Assembly (NCBI RefSeq): GCF_002368095.1
Contig: NZ_AP018227.1
Coordinates: forward strand, 3,822,047 to 3,886,046
From: Calothrix parasitica NIES-267
Lineage (GTDB): Bacteria; Cyanobacteriota; Cyanobacteriia; Cyanobacteriales; Nostocaceae
Direction: 5' to 3'
Length of the DNA: 64,000 nt
A program made the translations under genes and the position numbers. Under the pieces are notes generated by a model. It ran no database searches and was not told the DNA's origin. It saw nothing but the letters and a program-made list of their open reading frames with translations. Numbering within the stretch: the stretch's first letter is position 1; each line of letters opens with the position of its first letter. Positions 56,071 to 64,000 of this stretch are shown one piece after another.

Positions 56071-58608
56071 ATGAAAGGAATTGAATTTCTACCTGGATTT
56101 ATCGGCAGTTTATTAATCTCAGGATTAGCACTACCAGCTTTTCCTCAAGTCACTTCCGACAACACTACAAATACAACTGTTAATCAAAGCAATAATAATT
56201 TCAATATTCTCAACGGTATTCAAAAAGGGAATAATTTATTTCACAGCTTCAAAGAATTTTCTATTCCCAAAGGTGGTTCGGCGACTTTCAATAATTCTAC
56301 CGATGTTGTAAATATTATTAATCGAGTCACGGGTGGAAATATTTCTAATATTGATGGATTAATTAAAGCTTCTGGAAATGCCAATTTATTCTTAATTAAT
56401 CCTGCGGGAATTACATTTGGTGAAAATGCTTCTTTAGATATTGGTGGTTCGTTTTTAGGAAGTACTGCTGAAAGTATTTTATTTGAAGATAGGTTTAACT
56501 ACAGCGCTGTTAATCCTCAAAATGAATCTTTGTTAACTATTAGTGTTCCTATGGGTTTGCAAATGGGGATTAACTCAGGGAATATTAACGCTAAAGGAAA
56601 CGGACATCAATTAATTTCCCAATCTGCCAATTTATCACCTTATATTAATCCTGGTAATGCAAATTCTTTAGAGGTAAAACCCGGTAAAACTTTAGCACTC
56701 GTAGGTGGAGATATTATCCTTGATGGTGCAATTATCAAAGCTGAAGCGGGAAGAATTGAATTAACCAGTCTTAAGGAAGGAGAAGTCAGTTTAATTCAGA
56801 GCTTACAAGGTTTTGAATTAGGTGATGCAGAAATATCTAATTCGGGAAATATTCAACTATCACAAAAAGCATTAATCGATGTGAGTGGTGCTGGAACTGC
56901 TTTTATAAAAATACAGGGTGATAGTCTTAGTATCGCAGATGGTTCGGTGGTCATGATGCAAAATCGGGGAATCCAACCAGCTGGTGATATTACCGTTAAC
57001 GCGAAATCCATTGAATTAAATGGTTCAGTTCCTAATTCAAAAGTTCGCAGCAGTTTAATGAGCGAGACAATAGCTGGAAATACTGGGAATATTAATATTA
57101 AAACCGAACGCTTAAAAATTGCAGATGGTGCTGCACTGTTTAACCGTACTTTTGGGCTGGGAAATAACGGTTTAATTAATATTGATGCAGCCGAATCGAT
57201 TGAAATTACGGGAGTTTCAGCAATAGATCCGAATAAATTCAGTGCAATTGCTTCAGCAACCTTTTCTACGGGAAATTCGGGGAATATCCAATTATCAACC
57301 AAGAATTTATCAGTGCTTGACGGTGCTATTATTACAGGCACAACTTTTGGTAAGGGTTCTGCTGGTAATATAAATATTAATAGTGAAATTACTCAAGTAG
57401 CTGGTTCTAATCAAAGCGTTTTTTTCGTCAGCACAATCACCGCTAGCACATTTGACAAAGGGAATGCAGGTAATATAAATATTGATACACAAACTTTATC
57501 GATTAAAGATTCAGGAACTATTAATACAACGAGTCATAACAGTGGTAATTCTGGCAATATAACTATTGATGCGACTAAGTTAGTGGAATTAACTGGTGGA
57601 AATCCAGTCTTCATGACTAATATCAATTCATCTGTCTTACCTGAAAGAACATCGTTAGGTCAGTTACTAAGACTACCTAAATTACCGACTGGAAATGTAG
57701 GTAATATGATTATCAATACTCCATCTTTGAAGGTGGAGGAATATGGTTATATTGCAGTTGAGAATAAAGGTACGGGTAATGCAGGAAAATTGCAAGTAAA
57801 TGCCGATATAGTCAAATTAGAAAATATTGGTCTTTTGATTGCTCGTAGTAATTCTGGTGAAGGTGGGAATATTTTTGTAGAAGCTGATTCTTTAAAGCTG
57901 AATGACAATAGTTTAATTACAACTGAGGCTAGTGGTGGGGGTGATGGTGGTAACATTACCATCAATACCCGTAATTCTTTAGTTATGCGTCGCAATAGTA
58001 AAATAGACACCGAATCATTAAGTAAAGGCAATGGTGGCAATATCAATATAAATTCTCCAGTAATTTCCGGTTTTGAGAACAGCGATATCATCGCTAATGC
58101 AGTTGAAGGAAATGGTGGAAATATTAATATTACAACTCAAGGTATTTTCGGTTTAGAATTTCGCGACGAACTAACTTCAGAAAGTGATATTACAGCTAGT
58201 TCTCAATTTGGTATCAACGGTACTGTAGATATTAAAAACTTTGGTATTGACCCCAGTTCTGGTTTAGTAGAATTAGATTTAGAGTTAGCAGATTCATCAC
58301 AACAAATTGCGTCTGGATGTTCTAGTAATACCGAAAATACTTTTGTCTCAACCGGAAGGGGTGGAATACCTATAAATCCTAACGAACAAGTTGATGCTAA
58401 TTTGAATTGGTCGGATATTCGCGATTTATCAGAACTTGTAAAACCGAATCATAATACTGTTAAAAATACACAGATATCAAACAAACCAGCCATAGTAGAA
58501 GCAACTGGTTTTCTCCGTAATCAAAACGGAGAAATTGAACTTATTGCTTCTGGAAACACTCCTTTTGCAACGAAACAGGTTTCTGAGTGTAGCAGACTAA
58601 ACACGTAA
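56071..58608 (+). CDS. Exoprotein array gene 6: TPS/haemagglutinin N-domain protein
   Basis: An 845-residue paralogue, the longest complete copy. Signal peptide LALPAFPQ, TPS domain with NNLFHSFKEFSIPKGGSATF and NPAGITFGENASLDIGGSF. The body resembles gene 2 (LSQKALIDVSGAGTAFIKIQG, MMQNRGIQPAGDITVNAKSIELNG, LNNGLINIDAAESIEITGVSAI-like, LSTKNLSVLDGAIITGTTFG). The C-terminal module is type B (SQFGINGTVDIKNFGIDPSSGLVELDLELADSSQQIASGCS), different from gene 2. Cysteines in IASGCSS and VSECSRLNT. This is a second body/C-terminus recombinant. Confidence 0.85.
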   Translation: MKGIEFLPGFIGSLLISGLALPAFPQVTSDNTTNTTVNQSNNNFNILNGIQKGNNLFHSFKEFSIPKGGSATFNNSTDVVNIINRVTGGNISNIDGLIKASGNANLFLINPAGITFGENASLDIGGSFLGSTAESILFEDRFNYSAVNPQNESLLTISVPMGLQMGINSGNINAKGNGHQLISQSANLSPYINPGNANSLEVKPGKTLALVGGDIILDGAIIKAEAGRIELTSLKEGEVSLIQSLQGFELGDAEISNSGNIQLSQKALIDVSGAGTAFIKIQGDSLSIADGSVVMMQNRGIQPAGDITVNAKSIELNGSVPNSKVRSSLMSETIAGNTGNINIKTERLKIADGAALFNRTFGLGNNGLINIDAAESIEITGVSAIDPNKFSAIASATFSTGNSGNIQLSTKNLSVLDGAIITGTTFGKGSAGNININSEITQVAGSNQSVFFVSTITASTFDKGNAGNINIDTQTLSIKDSGTINTTSHNSGNSGNITIDATKLVELTGGNPVFMTNINSSVLPERTSLGQLLRLPKLPTGNVGNMIINTPSLKVEEYGYIAVENKGTGNAGKLQVNADIVKLENIGLLIARSNSGEGGNIFVEADSLKLNDNSLITTEASGGGDGGNITINTRNSLVMRRNSKIDTESLSKGNGGNININSPVISGFENSDIIANAVEGNGGNINITTQGIFGLEFRDELTSESDITASSQFGINGTVDIKNFGIDPSSGLVELDLELADSSQQIASGCSSNTENTFVSTGRGGIPINPNEQVDANLNWSDIRDLSELVKPNHNTVKNTQISNKPAIVEATGFLRNQNGEIELIASGNTPFATKQVSECSRLNT

Positions 58609-58651
58609 TAACACGCTATTTAGACAATCATGTTATTAGCTTAACTAATCA

Positions 58652-58670
58652 GGGAATTATAAATCCAGAA
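58652..58670 (+). promoter_or_regulatory. Conserved array leader motif, before gene 7
   Basis: GGGAATTATAAATCCAGAA; 20 nt before the ATG at 58691. The base before ATAAAT is T instead of C, as in gene 8. Confidence 0.7.
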
Positions 58671-58690
58671 CACAAAAACATTTTTGTAAC

Positions 58691-61141
58691 ATGAAAGGGA
58701 TTACATTTATATCTGGATTGATCGGTGGTTTTCTAACTTCAGTAATTGTTTTACCAGCACCCGCTCAAGTAACTTCTGATAATACTACGAATACAACTGT
58801 TACCAATAACGGTAATAATTTCAATATTCTTAACGGTATTCAAAAAGGGAATAATTTATTTCACAGTTTCAAAGAATTTTCGATTCCTACAGGTGCTTCG
58901 GCAACTTTCAATAACTCCACCGACATAGTTAATATTATCAATCGGGTTACGGGTGGAAATATTTCTAATATTGATGGATTAATAAAATCTCAAGGAAATG
59001 CCAATTTATTTTTGATTAATCCTGCGGGGATTGTATTTGGCGAAAATGCCAGATTGAATATTGGTGGTTCGTTTTTGGGGAGTACCGCAGAAAGTATTTT
59101 ATTTGAAGATGGGTTTGAATTTAGTGCGGTAAATGCTCAAAGTGAACCGTTGTTAACTGTTAGCGTACCTTTGGGTTTGCAGATGGGGACGAATCCAGGA
59201 GCAATAGAGGTACAGGGAACTGGACATAATCTTCAACTGATTACAACAAAACAATCTTTCCCGCCGTTTACAAGAGAAACAAATCCCCGAGGCTTGATGC
59301 TACAGCCGGGTAAAACGCTGGCGTTAGTGGGTAGTGGTATTTCTTTACAAGGCGGTCAACTTAGAGCAGATAATGGACGAGTTGAACTCGGTAGTGTTGG
59401 GATTGGAAAAGTCAAGTTAAACCCAGTAGACTCTGGCTTTGCGCTTTCCTATGCAGGAGTTTCCGAGTTTCGAGATATTGAACTTAAACAAAAAGCCTTG
59501 TTAGATGCAAGTGGCTCTTTAGGTAATGATGGTATTCATATATCTGGACGGCAGGTAAGGCTGATGGGTGGTGCGGCTGGATTAGTACAAAACGCATCTT
59601 CTTCTCTACAAGGTGGGCAGATTGTAGTCAATGCTTCAGAGCTAGTCGAACTTACTGGCACCACAACAGATAAAAAGTTTCGCAGTAACTTTACAACTGA
59701 AACTACGACTACTGGCGCGAGTGGGGAGATCAAAATTTCCACCAAAGATTTAATTTTTCGAGAAGGTGGACAATTCGTTTCTCGAACCTTTGCACAGGGT
59801 GCTGCGGGCAACATGACATTGAATGCTTCGGATTCTATTCAGTTTTTGGGAATTTCTAGTATAAATCCACGCTTTCAAAGCAGCATTTTTGCGAATAGCG
59901 GGGGTAGTGCCACAGGAAAAGCTGGAGATGTGACACTTTCTACCGAACGCTTGATTGCTACAGACGGAGCAATTATTTCCAACGCTTCTTTTAGTTCCGG
60001 TAATGGAGGTGCATTAAAAATCAATGCCGATTTTGTAGATATTAGTGGAGTCGATCCAGTGTTCCAAGGACCGACTGATATCAGATTTGGTAGTTTTAGA
60101 GGCGGCAATGGGGGTAGCTTGATACTTAATGCCCGACGGGTGAATGTGCGTGATGGTGCAAGAATTAACGGCACTACAATTGGTAAAGGAAATGCAGCAA
60201 ACCTGACTATCAATGCGTCTGAATCTCTTGATATCAATGGTGGTATTGTCACATCATCAGCTAGTTTTCCAGATTTTCGTAGTACCTTAAATGGATTTAA
60301 TACTGACCCTACCGGAAAAGCAGGAACTATTGCCATCAAGACTAATCGCCTCACCGTTCGCAATGACGGTACGGTAACAGTGCAAAATCGTGGTCCTGCA
60401 AATGCTGGTAAACTCCAGATTGATGCAACTTCGATTAAGCTTGACAATAATGGATTACTTTCTGCTTCTACTGCTCTAGGAGAAGGTGGCAATGTTCAAA
60501 TAGATGCACGGGATGTTGTTTTGCGTCGTAACAGCTTAATTAATGCTGAAGCTGGAGGAACCGGGAGCGGTGGTAATATCACAATTAATTCTCCTATCAT
60601 TGCAGGTTTAGAAAACAGCGATATTATTGCCAATGCAGTGGCAGGAAATGGCGGTAATATTAACATTACAACTCAAGGTATTTTCGGTTTGGAATTCCGC
60701 GACGAACTTACCGAAAAAAGCGATATCACCGCAAGTTCTCAATTCGGCGTTAATGGAACAGTAGAAATCAACAATCTAGCGATTGACCCTAGCTCTGGTT
60801 TAGTAGAATTATCCGCAACTCTTTCTGATTCATCGCAACAAATTGCGTCAGGATGTTCTAGTAACACCGGTAATACTTTTGTTTCAACCGGAAGGGGTGG
60901 AATCGCCAAAAATCCTAACGAAGCAGTTGATACAAATAATACTTGGTCGGATATTCGCGATTTATCGGCATTTCGCAAAAGAAATAATAATATTCAAGCA
61001 ACACAAATATCAAATAAGCCAGCAATTGTAGAAGCTACCGGTTTTATCCGTAATCAAGACGGAGAAATTGAACTCGTTGCGATGGAAGATAAATCTAATA
61101 TTAGCAATTCCAAAATAGATTGCAGGGGTTATAGTACGTAA
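58691..61141 (+). CDS. Exoprotein array gene 7: TPS/haemagglutinin N-domain protein
   Basis: An 816-residue paralogue. Signal peptide region TSVIVLPAPAQ, TPS domain NNLFHSFKEFSIPTGASATF and NPAGIVFGENARLNIGGSFLG. The body is its own type (FTRETNPRGLMLQPGKTLALVG, LKQKALLDASGSLGNDGIHISG, FREGGQFVSRTFAQGAAGN, VDPVFQGPTDIRFGSFRGGNGG) with more GC-rich DNA than genes 1, 2, 5 and 6. The C-terminal module is type B (SQFGVNGTVEINNLAIDPSSGLVELSATLSDSSQQIASGCS). The terminus is divergent (SKIDCRGYST) but keeps the cysteine. Confidence 0.85.
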   Translation: MKGITFISGLIGGFLTSVIVLPAPAQVTSDNTTNTTVTNNGNNFNILNGIQKGNNLFHSFKEFSIPTGASATFNNSTDIVNIINRVTGGNISNIDGLIKSQGNANLFLINPAGIVFGENARLNIGGSFLGSTAESILFEDGFEFSAVNAQSEPLLTVSVPLGLQMGTNPGAIEVQGTGHNLQLITTKQSFPPFTRETNPRGLMLQPGKTLALVGSGISLQGGQLRADNGRVELGSVGIGKVKLNPVDSGFALSYAGVSEFRDIELKQKALLDASGSLGNDGIHISGRQVRLMGGAAGLVQNASSSLQGGQIVVNASELVELTGTTTDKKFRSNFTTETTTTGASGEIKISTKDLIFREGGQFVSRTFAQGAAGNMTLNASDSIQFLGISSINPRFQSSIFANSGGSATGKAGDVTLSTERLIATDGAIISNASFSSGNGGALKINADFVDISGVDPVFQGPTDIRFGSFRGGNGGSLILNARRVNVRDGARINGTTIGKGNAANLTINASESLDINGGIVTSSASFPDFRSTLNGFNTDPTGKAGTIAIKTNRLTVRNDGTVTVQNRGPANAGKLQIDATSIKLDNNGLLSASTALGEGGNVQIDARDVVLRRNSLINAEAGGTGSGGNITINSPIIAGLENSDIIANAVAGNGGNINITTQGIFGLEFRDELTEKSDITASSQFGVNGTVEINNLAIDPSSGLVELSATLSDSSQQIASGCSSNTGNTFVSTGRGGIAKNPNEAVDTNNTWSDIRDLSAFRKRNNNIQATQISNKPAIVEATGFIRNQDGEIELVAMEDKSNISNSKIDCRGYST

Positions 61142-61195
61142 TCCTACTGTTTATCAATAAAAGTAGTGAAATTTGGTTAAATTTTTACAAAATTA

Positions 61196-61214
61196 GGGAA
61201 TTATAAATCCAGAA
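61196..61214 (+). promoter_or_regulatory. Conserved array leader motif, before gene 8
   Basis: GGGAATTATAAATCCAGAA; 20 nt before the ATG at 61235. The GTTAGTAG block seen before most other copies is not recognisable here. Confidence 0.7.
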
Positions 61215-61234
61215 CACAAAAAAGTTTGTTAGTT

Positions 61235-64000
61235 ATGAATATCAAAGGGATTGCATTGCTAAGAGGATTTATCGCTGGTTTAATAACTTTGGGTATTACT
61301 CTACCGGTCAATTCTCAAGTTACTTCTGACAACACTACCAATACAACTGTTAATATCAACGGTAATAATTTCAATATTCTCAACGGTATTGAAATAGGGA
61401 ATAATTTATTTCACAGCTTCAAAGAATTTTCTATTCCTCAAGGTAGTTCGGCAACTTTCAATAATTCTACCGATGTCGTCAATATTATTAATCGAGTAAC
61501 CGGTGGAAATATTTCTAATATTGATGGATTAATTAAATCTCAAGGTAATGCAAATTTATTTTTGATTAATCCATCAGGTATTGTATTTGGTGAAAATGCC
61601 AAATTAGATATTGGTGGTTCGTTTTTAGGAAGTACCGCTGAAAGTATTCTATTTGAAGATGGGTTTAACTATAGCGCTATAGATTCCCAAGCAACACCAT
61701 TGTTAACCGTGAGCGTACCTTTGGGATTGCAGATGGGAAGTAATCCAGGGGTAATTAATAATCAAGGAGCCATACTCGAAGTTAAAAGTGGAAATACTTT
61801 GGCATTAATTGGAGGAGATATTAACCAAACTGGAGGAGAATTACGTGTCGCTGGTGGAGGTGGACGTATTGAATTAGCTGCTTTGGATGATGATAGCCAA
61901 ATCAACCTCAAGCCAGTCACTGGTGGATGGGAATTAGATTCGAGTAACAGCGAAAGCTTTCAAGATATTCAATTAACTCAAGAAACACTTGTAAATGTTA
62001 GTGGTGCAGCTAGCGCTTCGATTAATATTGCTGCCAGAAATTTTACCCTCAGCGATAATTCCAAATTCCAAGCAGACAATCGGGGTGAAACATCCGGAGG
62101 AAGCATCACAATTAATGCCACTTCATCAATCTTTGTTGGAGAAAATAGTGCGATTAAAACACAAACCAATGGCTCGGGTAATGCCCCAGATATACTGTTT
62201 TACGCCCCTAAGATAAGCCTTGCTAACAATGGAGATTTAACTTCTATAGCTGAATCAGGTTCTGGGAATGCTGGTGCGATCGCTCTTGAAGGGCAAGAAG
62301 TAAATATTTTGAACTATCCTGAGTATGAATTACCCTTCATAAGTGATATCGTCTCACTGACCTTTGATCGAGGTGATACAAGTAATATCAATATTGTTGC
62401 CGACAGCATCCTCCTTGATAGTGGGGCAGTCACCAATATCACCAAGGGTGAAGGAAACGCTGGAACTACCAACTTTAAAGCTAAAAGCATAAATATACTT
62501 GCTGGGGGTGGAAATGTTACTGCACAAGGATCTGGAAATGGAGGTGAATTGAATTTTATCGCCGAAACTTTCTATTTGGATGGTGACGGTGGGTTTAGCG
62601 GCAGCTCTTCCGGAAGCGGTAGAGCTACAAATATCAACATCAGTGCGACACGCTCAATCATCATGCGGGGTGACACAGGCTTCGGTACCAGCGCATTTAG
62701 CAGCGGAAATGCGGGAAACATAAACTTTAAGTCAGATTATATCGAAATAGCTGATAGCGAAATAAACAGCCGCACGGAAGGTTTAGGTAATGCTGGAAAT
62801 ATTAATCTATCAGGTAAAACCATCAAATTCCTCAATGGCGGACACTTGAATGTCACAACTAAAGCTAGCGGCAACGGTGGGAATATTAGCATTAAAGCAG
62901 ATACGGTTGAATTTAACGGCGAACCGACTACAGGCACCTTTAGTGACAAAAATACGGGTCTTATTAGCAGTGTATTGCCAGATGTTGAAAATCCCAATGC
63001 CATAACTGGTAATGGGGGAAATATTGATTTGAGTGCTTCATCTTTAGTGATTCGCGATGGTGCGTTGATTAGCGCCAGTACTTCAGCAGGAGCGGGTAAT
63101 GGCGGTAATATTAACATTGACGTAAACCGCTTGGATATCTTAAATGGCGGACAGGTAATGAATTTGACTCGAAGTGCGGGCAATGCAGGAATCACTACAG
63201 TAAATGTGGGCGATGGTATTCTTGTTTCTGGTAGCGATGAAAACCACCAAGAGCGGCAATTAGCCTATGCGCCCGCTCCAGCCTTTACGGATATAGAATA
63301 TAACATCGGACCGTCAAGCGGCATTTTTGCCAATAGCACTGAAGCTGCTTCTGGTAATGGTGGTAATCTCAAGATTACTGGCGGTACCTTGAACCTAGAA
63401 GACAAAGCGAAAATAACTGTTAGTTCCCAAGGTACTGGTAGTGCTGGTAGTTTTAGTGCAACTCTAAATACCCTGCGTCTGGATGAACAAGCTAGCCTAG
63501 AAGCTGAGTCGGTTGCTGGTAGTCAAGGCAATTTATCTTTTAACCTTAATCAAGCTTTGATTTTACGTCGAGACAGCAAAATTACTACTAATGCTATGGG
63601 TATTGCTAATGGTGGTAATATCACAATAAATTCACCTATAATTGCTGGTTTTGAAAATAGCGATATTATCGCCAATGCTGTAGAAGGAAATGGTGGAAAG
63701 ATTGACATTACAACGAGCGGTATTTTCGGTTTAAAATTTGGCGATAAATTAACTCAAGAAAGTGATATAACAGCAAGCTCTGAATTCGGAATGAACGGTA
63801 CCGTAGAAATCAATAATGTTAATATTTACCCCAGTTCTGGATTAGTTGAATTACCCTCAGAAATAACCGATTCATCACAACAAATTAGTACCGGTTGTTC
63901 AAATCAAGGAAATAATAGTTTTATTGCAACCGGAAGAGGTGGAATTCCACGAAACCCCAGCCAATATTTGTATTCAAATAGAACTTGGTTGGATATTCGT
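61235..64000 (+). CDS. Exoprotein array gene 8: TPS/haemagglutinin N-domain protein (runs off window)
   Basis: An open frame of 922 codons from ATG 61235 to the window end with no stop. It begins MNIKGIALLRGFIAGLITLG with a signal peptide ending near LPVNSQ, and keeps NNLFHSFKEFSIPQGSSATF and NPSGIVFGENAKLDIGGSF. The body is longer than in the other copies and distinct: LRVAGGGGRIELAALDDDSQINLKPVTGGWELDSSNSESF, EGQEVNILNYPEYELPF, FYLDGDGGFSGSSSGSGRATNIN, RQLAYAPAPAFTDIEYN. The type B C-terminus has begun at the edge (EFGMNGTVEINNVNIYPSSGLVELPSEITDSSQQISTGCS, NPSQYLYSNRTW), so only about 80 residues are missing. Confidence 0.85.
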   Translation, partial: MNIKGIALLRGFIAGLITLGITLPVNSQVTSDNTTNTTVNINGNNFNILNGIEIGNNLFHSFKEFSIPQGSSATFNNSTDVVNIINRVTGGNISNIDGLIKSQGNANLFLINPSGIVFGENAKLDIGGSFLGSTAESILFEDGFNYSAIDSQATPLLTVSVPLGLQMGSNPGVINNQGAILEVKSGNTLALIGGDINQTGGELRVAGGGGRIELAALDDDSQINLKPVTGGWELDSSNSESFQDIQLTQETLVNVSGAASASINIAARNFTLSDNSKFQADNRGETSGGSITINATSSIFVGENSAIKTQTNGSGNAPDILFYAPKISLANNGDLTSIAESGSGNAGAIALEGQEVNILNYPEYELPFISDIVSLTFDRGDTSNINIVADSILLDSGAVTNITKGEGNAGTTNFKAKSINILAGGGNVTAQGSGNGGELNFIAETFYLDGDGGFSGSSSGSGRATNINISATRSIIMRGDTGFGTSAFSSGNAGNINFKSDYIEIADSEINSRTEGLGNAGNINLSGKTIKFLNGGHLNVTTKASGNGGNISIKADTVEFNGEPTTGTFSDKNTGLISSVLPDVENPNAITGNGGNIDLSASSLVIRDGALISASTSAGAGNGGNINIDVNRLDILNGGQVMNLTRSAGNAGITTVNVGDGILVSGSDENHQERQLAYAPAPAFTDIEYNIGPSSGIFANSTEAASGNGGNLKITGGTLNLEDKAKITVSSQGTGSAGSFSATLNTLRLDEQASLEAESVAGSQGNLSFNLNQALILRRDSKITTNAMGIANGGNITINSPIIAGFENSDIIANAVEGNGGKIDITTSGIFGLKFGDKLTQESDITASSEFGMNGTVEINNVNIYPSSGLVELPSEITDSSQQISTGCSNQGNNSFIATGRGGIPRNPSQYLYSNRTWLDIR

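Noticed and set aside
59875-60492. Long minus-strand open frame (205 codons) inside array gene 7, and similar ones in genes 2, 3, 6 and 8
   Set aside because: They are antisense to beta-helix coding DNA rich in GGT/AAT codons, which rarely gives stops on the other strand. They are low in complexity, rich in Pro/Leu/Ser, and have no ribosome site or family motif.
63900-64000. Array gene 8 as a truncated pseudogene
   Set aside because: The frame is open to the last base and the C-terminal module is in place; it is cut by the window, not by a stop.

Overview
The window is chromosome of a filamentous, heterocyst-type (Nostocales-like) cyanobacterium. The evidence is the cyanobacterial gene set (Thf1/Psb29, a CpcT-type phycobiliprotein lyase, NdhS, CBS-CP12 proteins), scattered HIP1 octamers GCGATCGC (for example 15838, 18425, 26722, 34207, 38387, 43919, 62276), many intergenic heptamer repeats, low GC, and filamentous-haemagglutinin-type exoproteins. 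A Rivularia/Calothrix-like genome is plausible, but the species is a guess.

Layout. 1-10.4 kb: rplY and purA (minus strand), then a hybrid histidine kinase, an adenosine deaminase-like protein, mutL and cinA. 10.5-15 kb: an orphan ATP-grasp protein, a DUF2993 protein and an amino acid permease, with a MITE-like element at 11.5 kb. 15.2-25.2 kb, all minus strand: UDP-glucose dehydrogenase and UDP-glucuronate decarboxylase, a cation/proton antiporter with USP domains, a HAS-barrel protein, ndhS, rodA, a Mrp/ApbC ATPase and an SRPBCC protein. 25.9-33.1 kb: hemF, a STAS protein, cpcT, thf1, an ExbB/ExbD pair, a YkvA-like protein and a sugar nucleotidyltransferase. 33.1-34 kb is packed with dispersed palindromic repeats and a gene remnant. 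34-44.5 kb: a giant GH15-like protein, mgtE with an unusual structured leader, a four-CBS protein, a lone recombinase domain, then trxA, a zinc-ribbon protein, two tandem CBS proteins with CP12 segments, and pyrB.

44.8-64 kb is a tandem array of eight paralogous exoprotein genes (TPS/haemagglutination N-domain, beta-helix body, conserved C-terminus with two cysteines). One copy has lost nearly all of its body by internal deletion, and the last runs off the window. Each copy has the same 19-bp element about 20 nt before its ATG. No TpsB-type outer-membrane transporter is visible.

The two most interesting signals are (1) the two adjacent CBS paralogues that carry complementary halves of CP12, the Calvin-cycle regulator, just downstream of a thioredoxin gene; and (2) the exoprotein array with its fixed-distance leader motif and mosaic modules. 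Names rest on reading conserved motifs by eye; no database search was possible.
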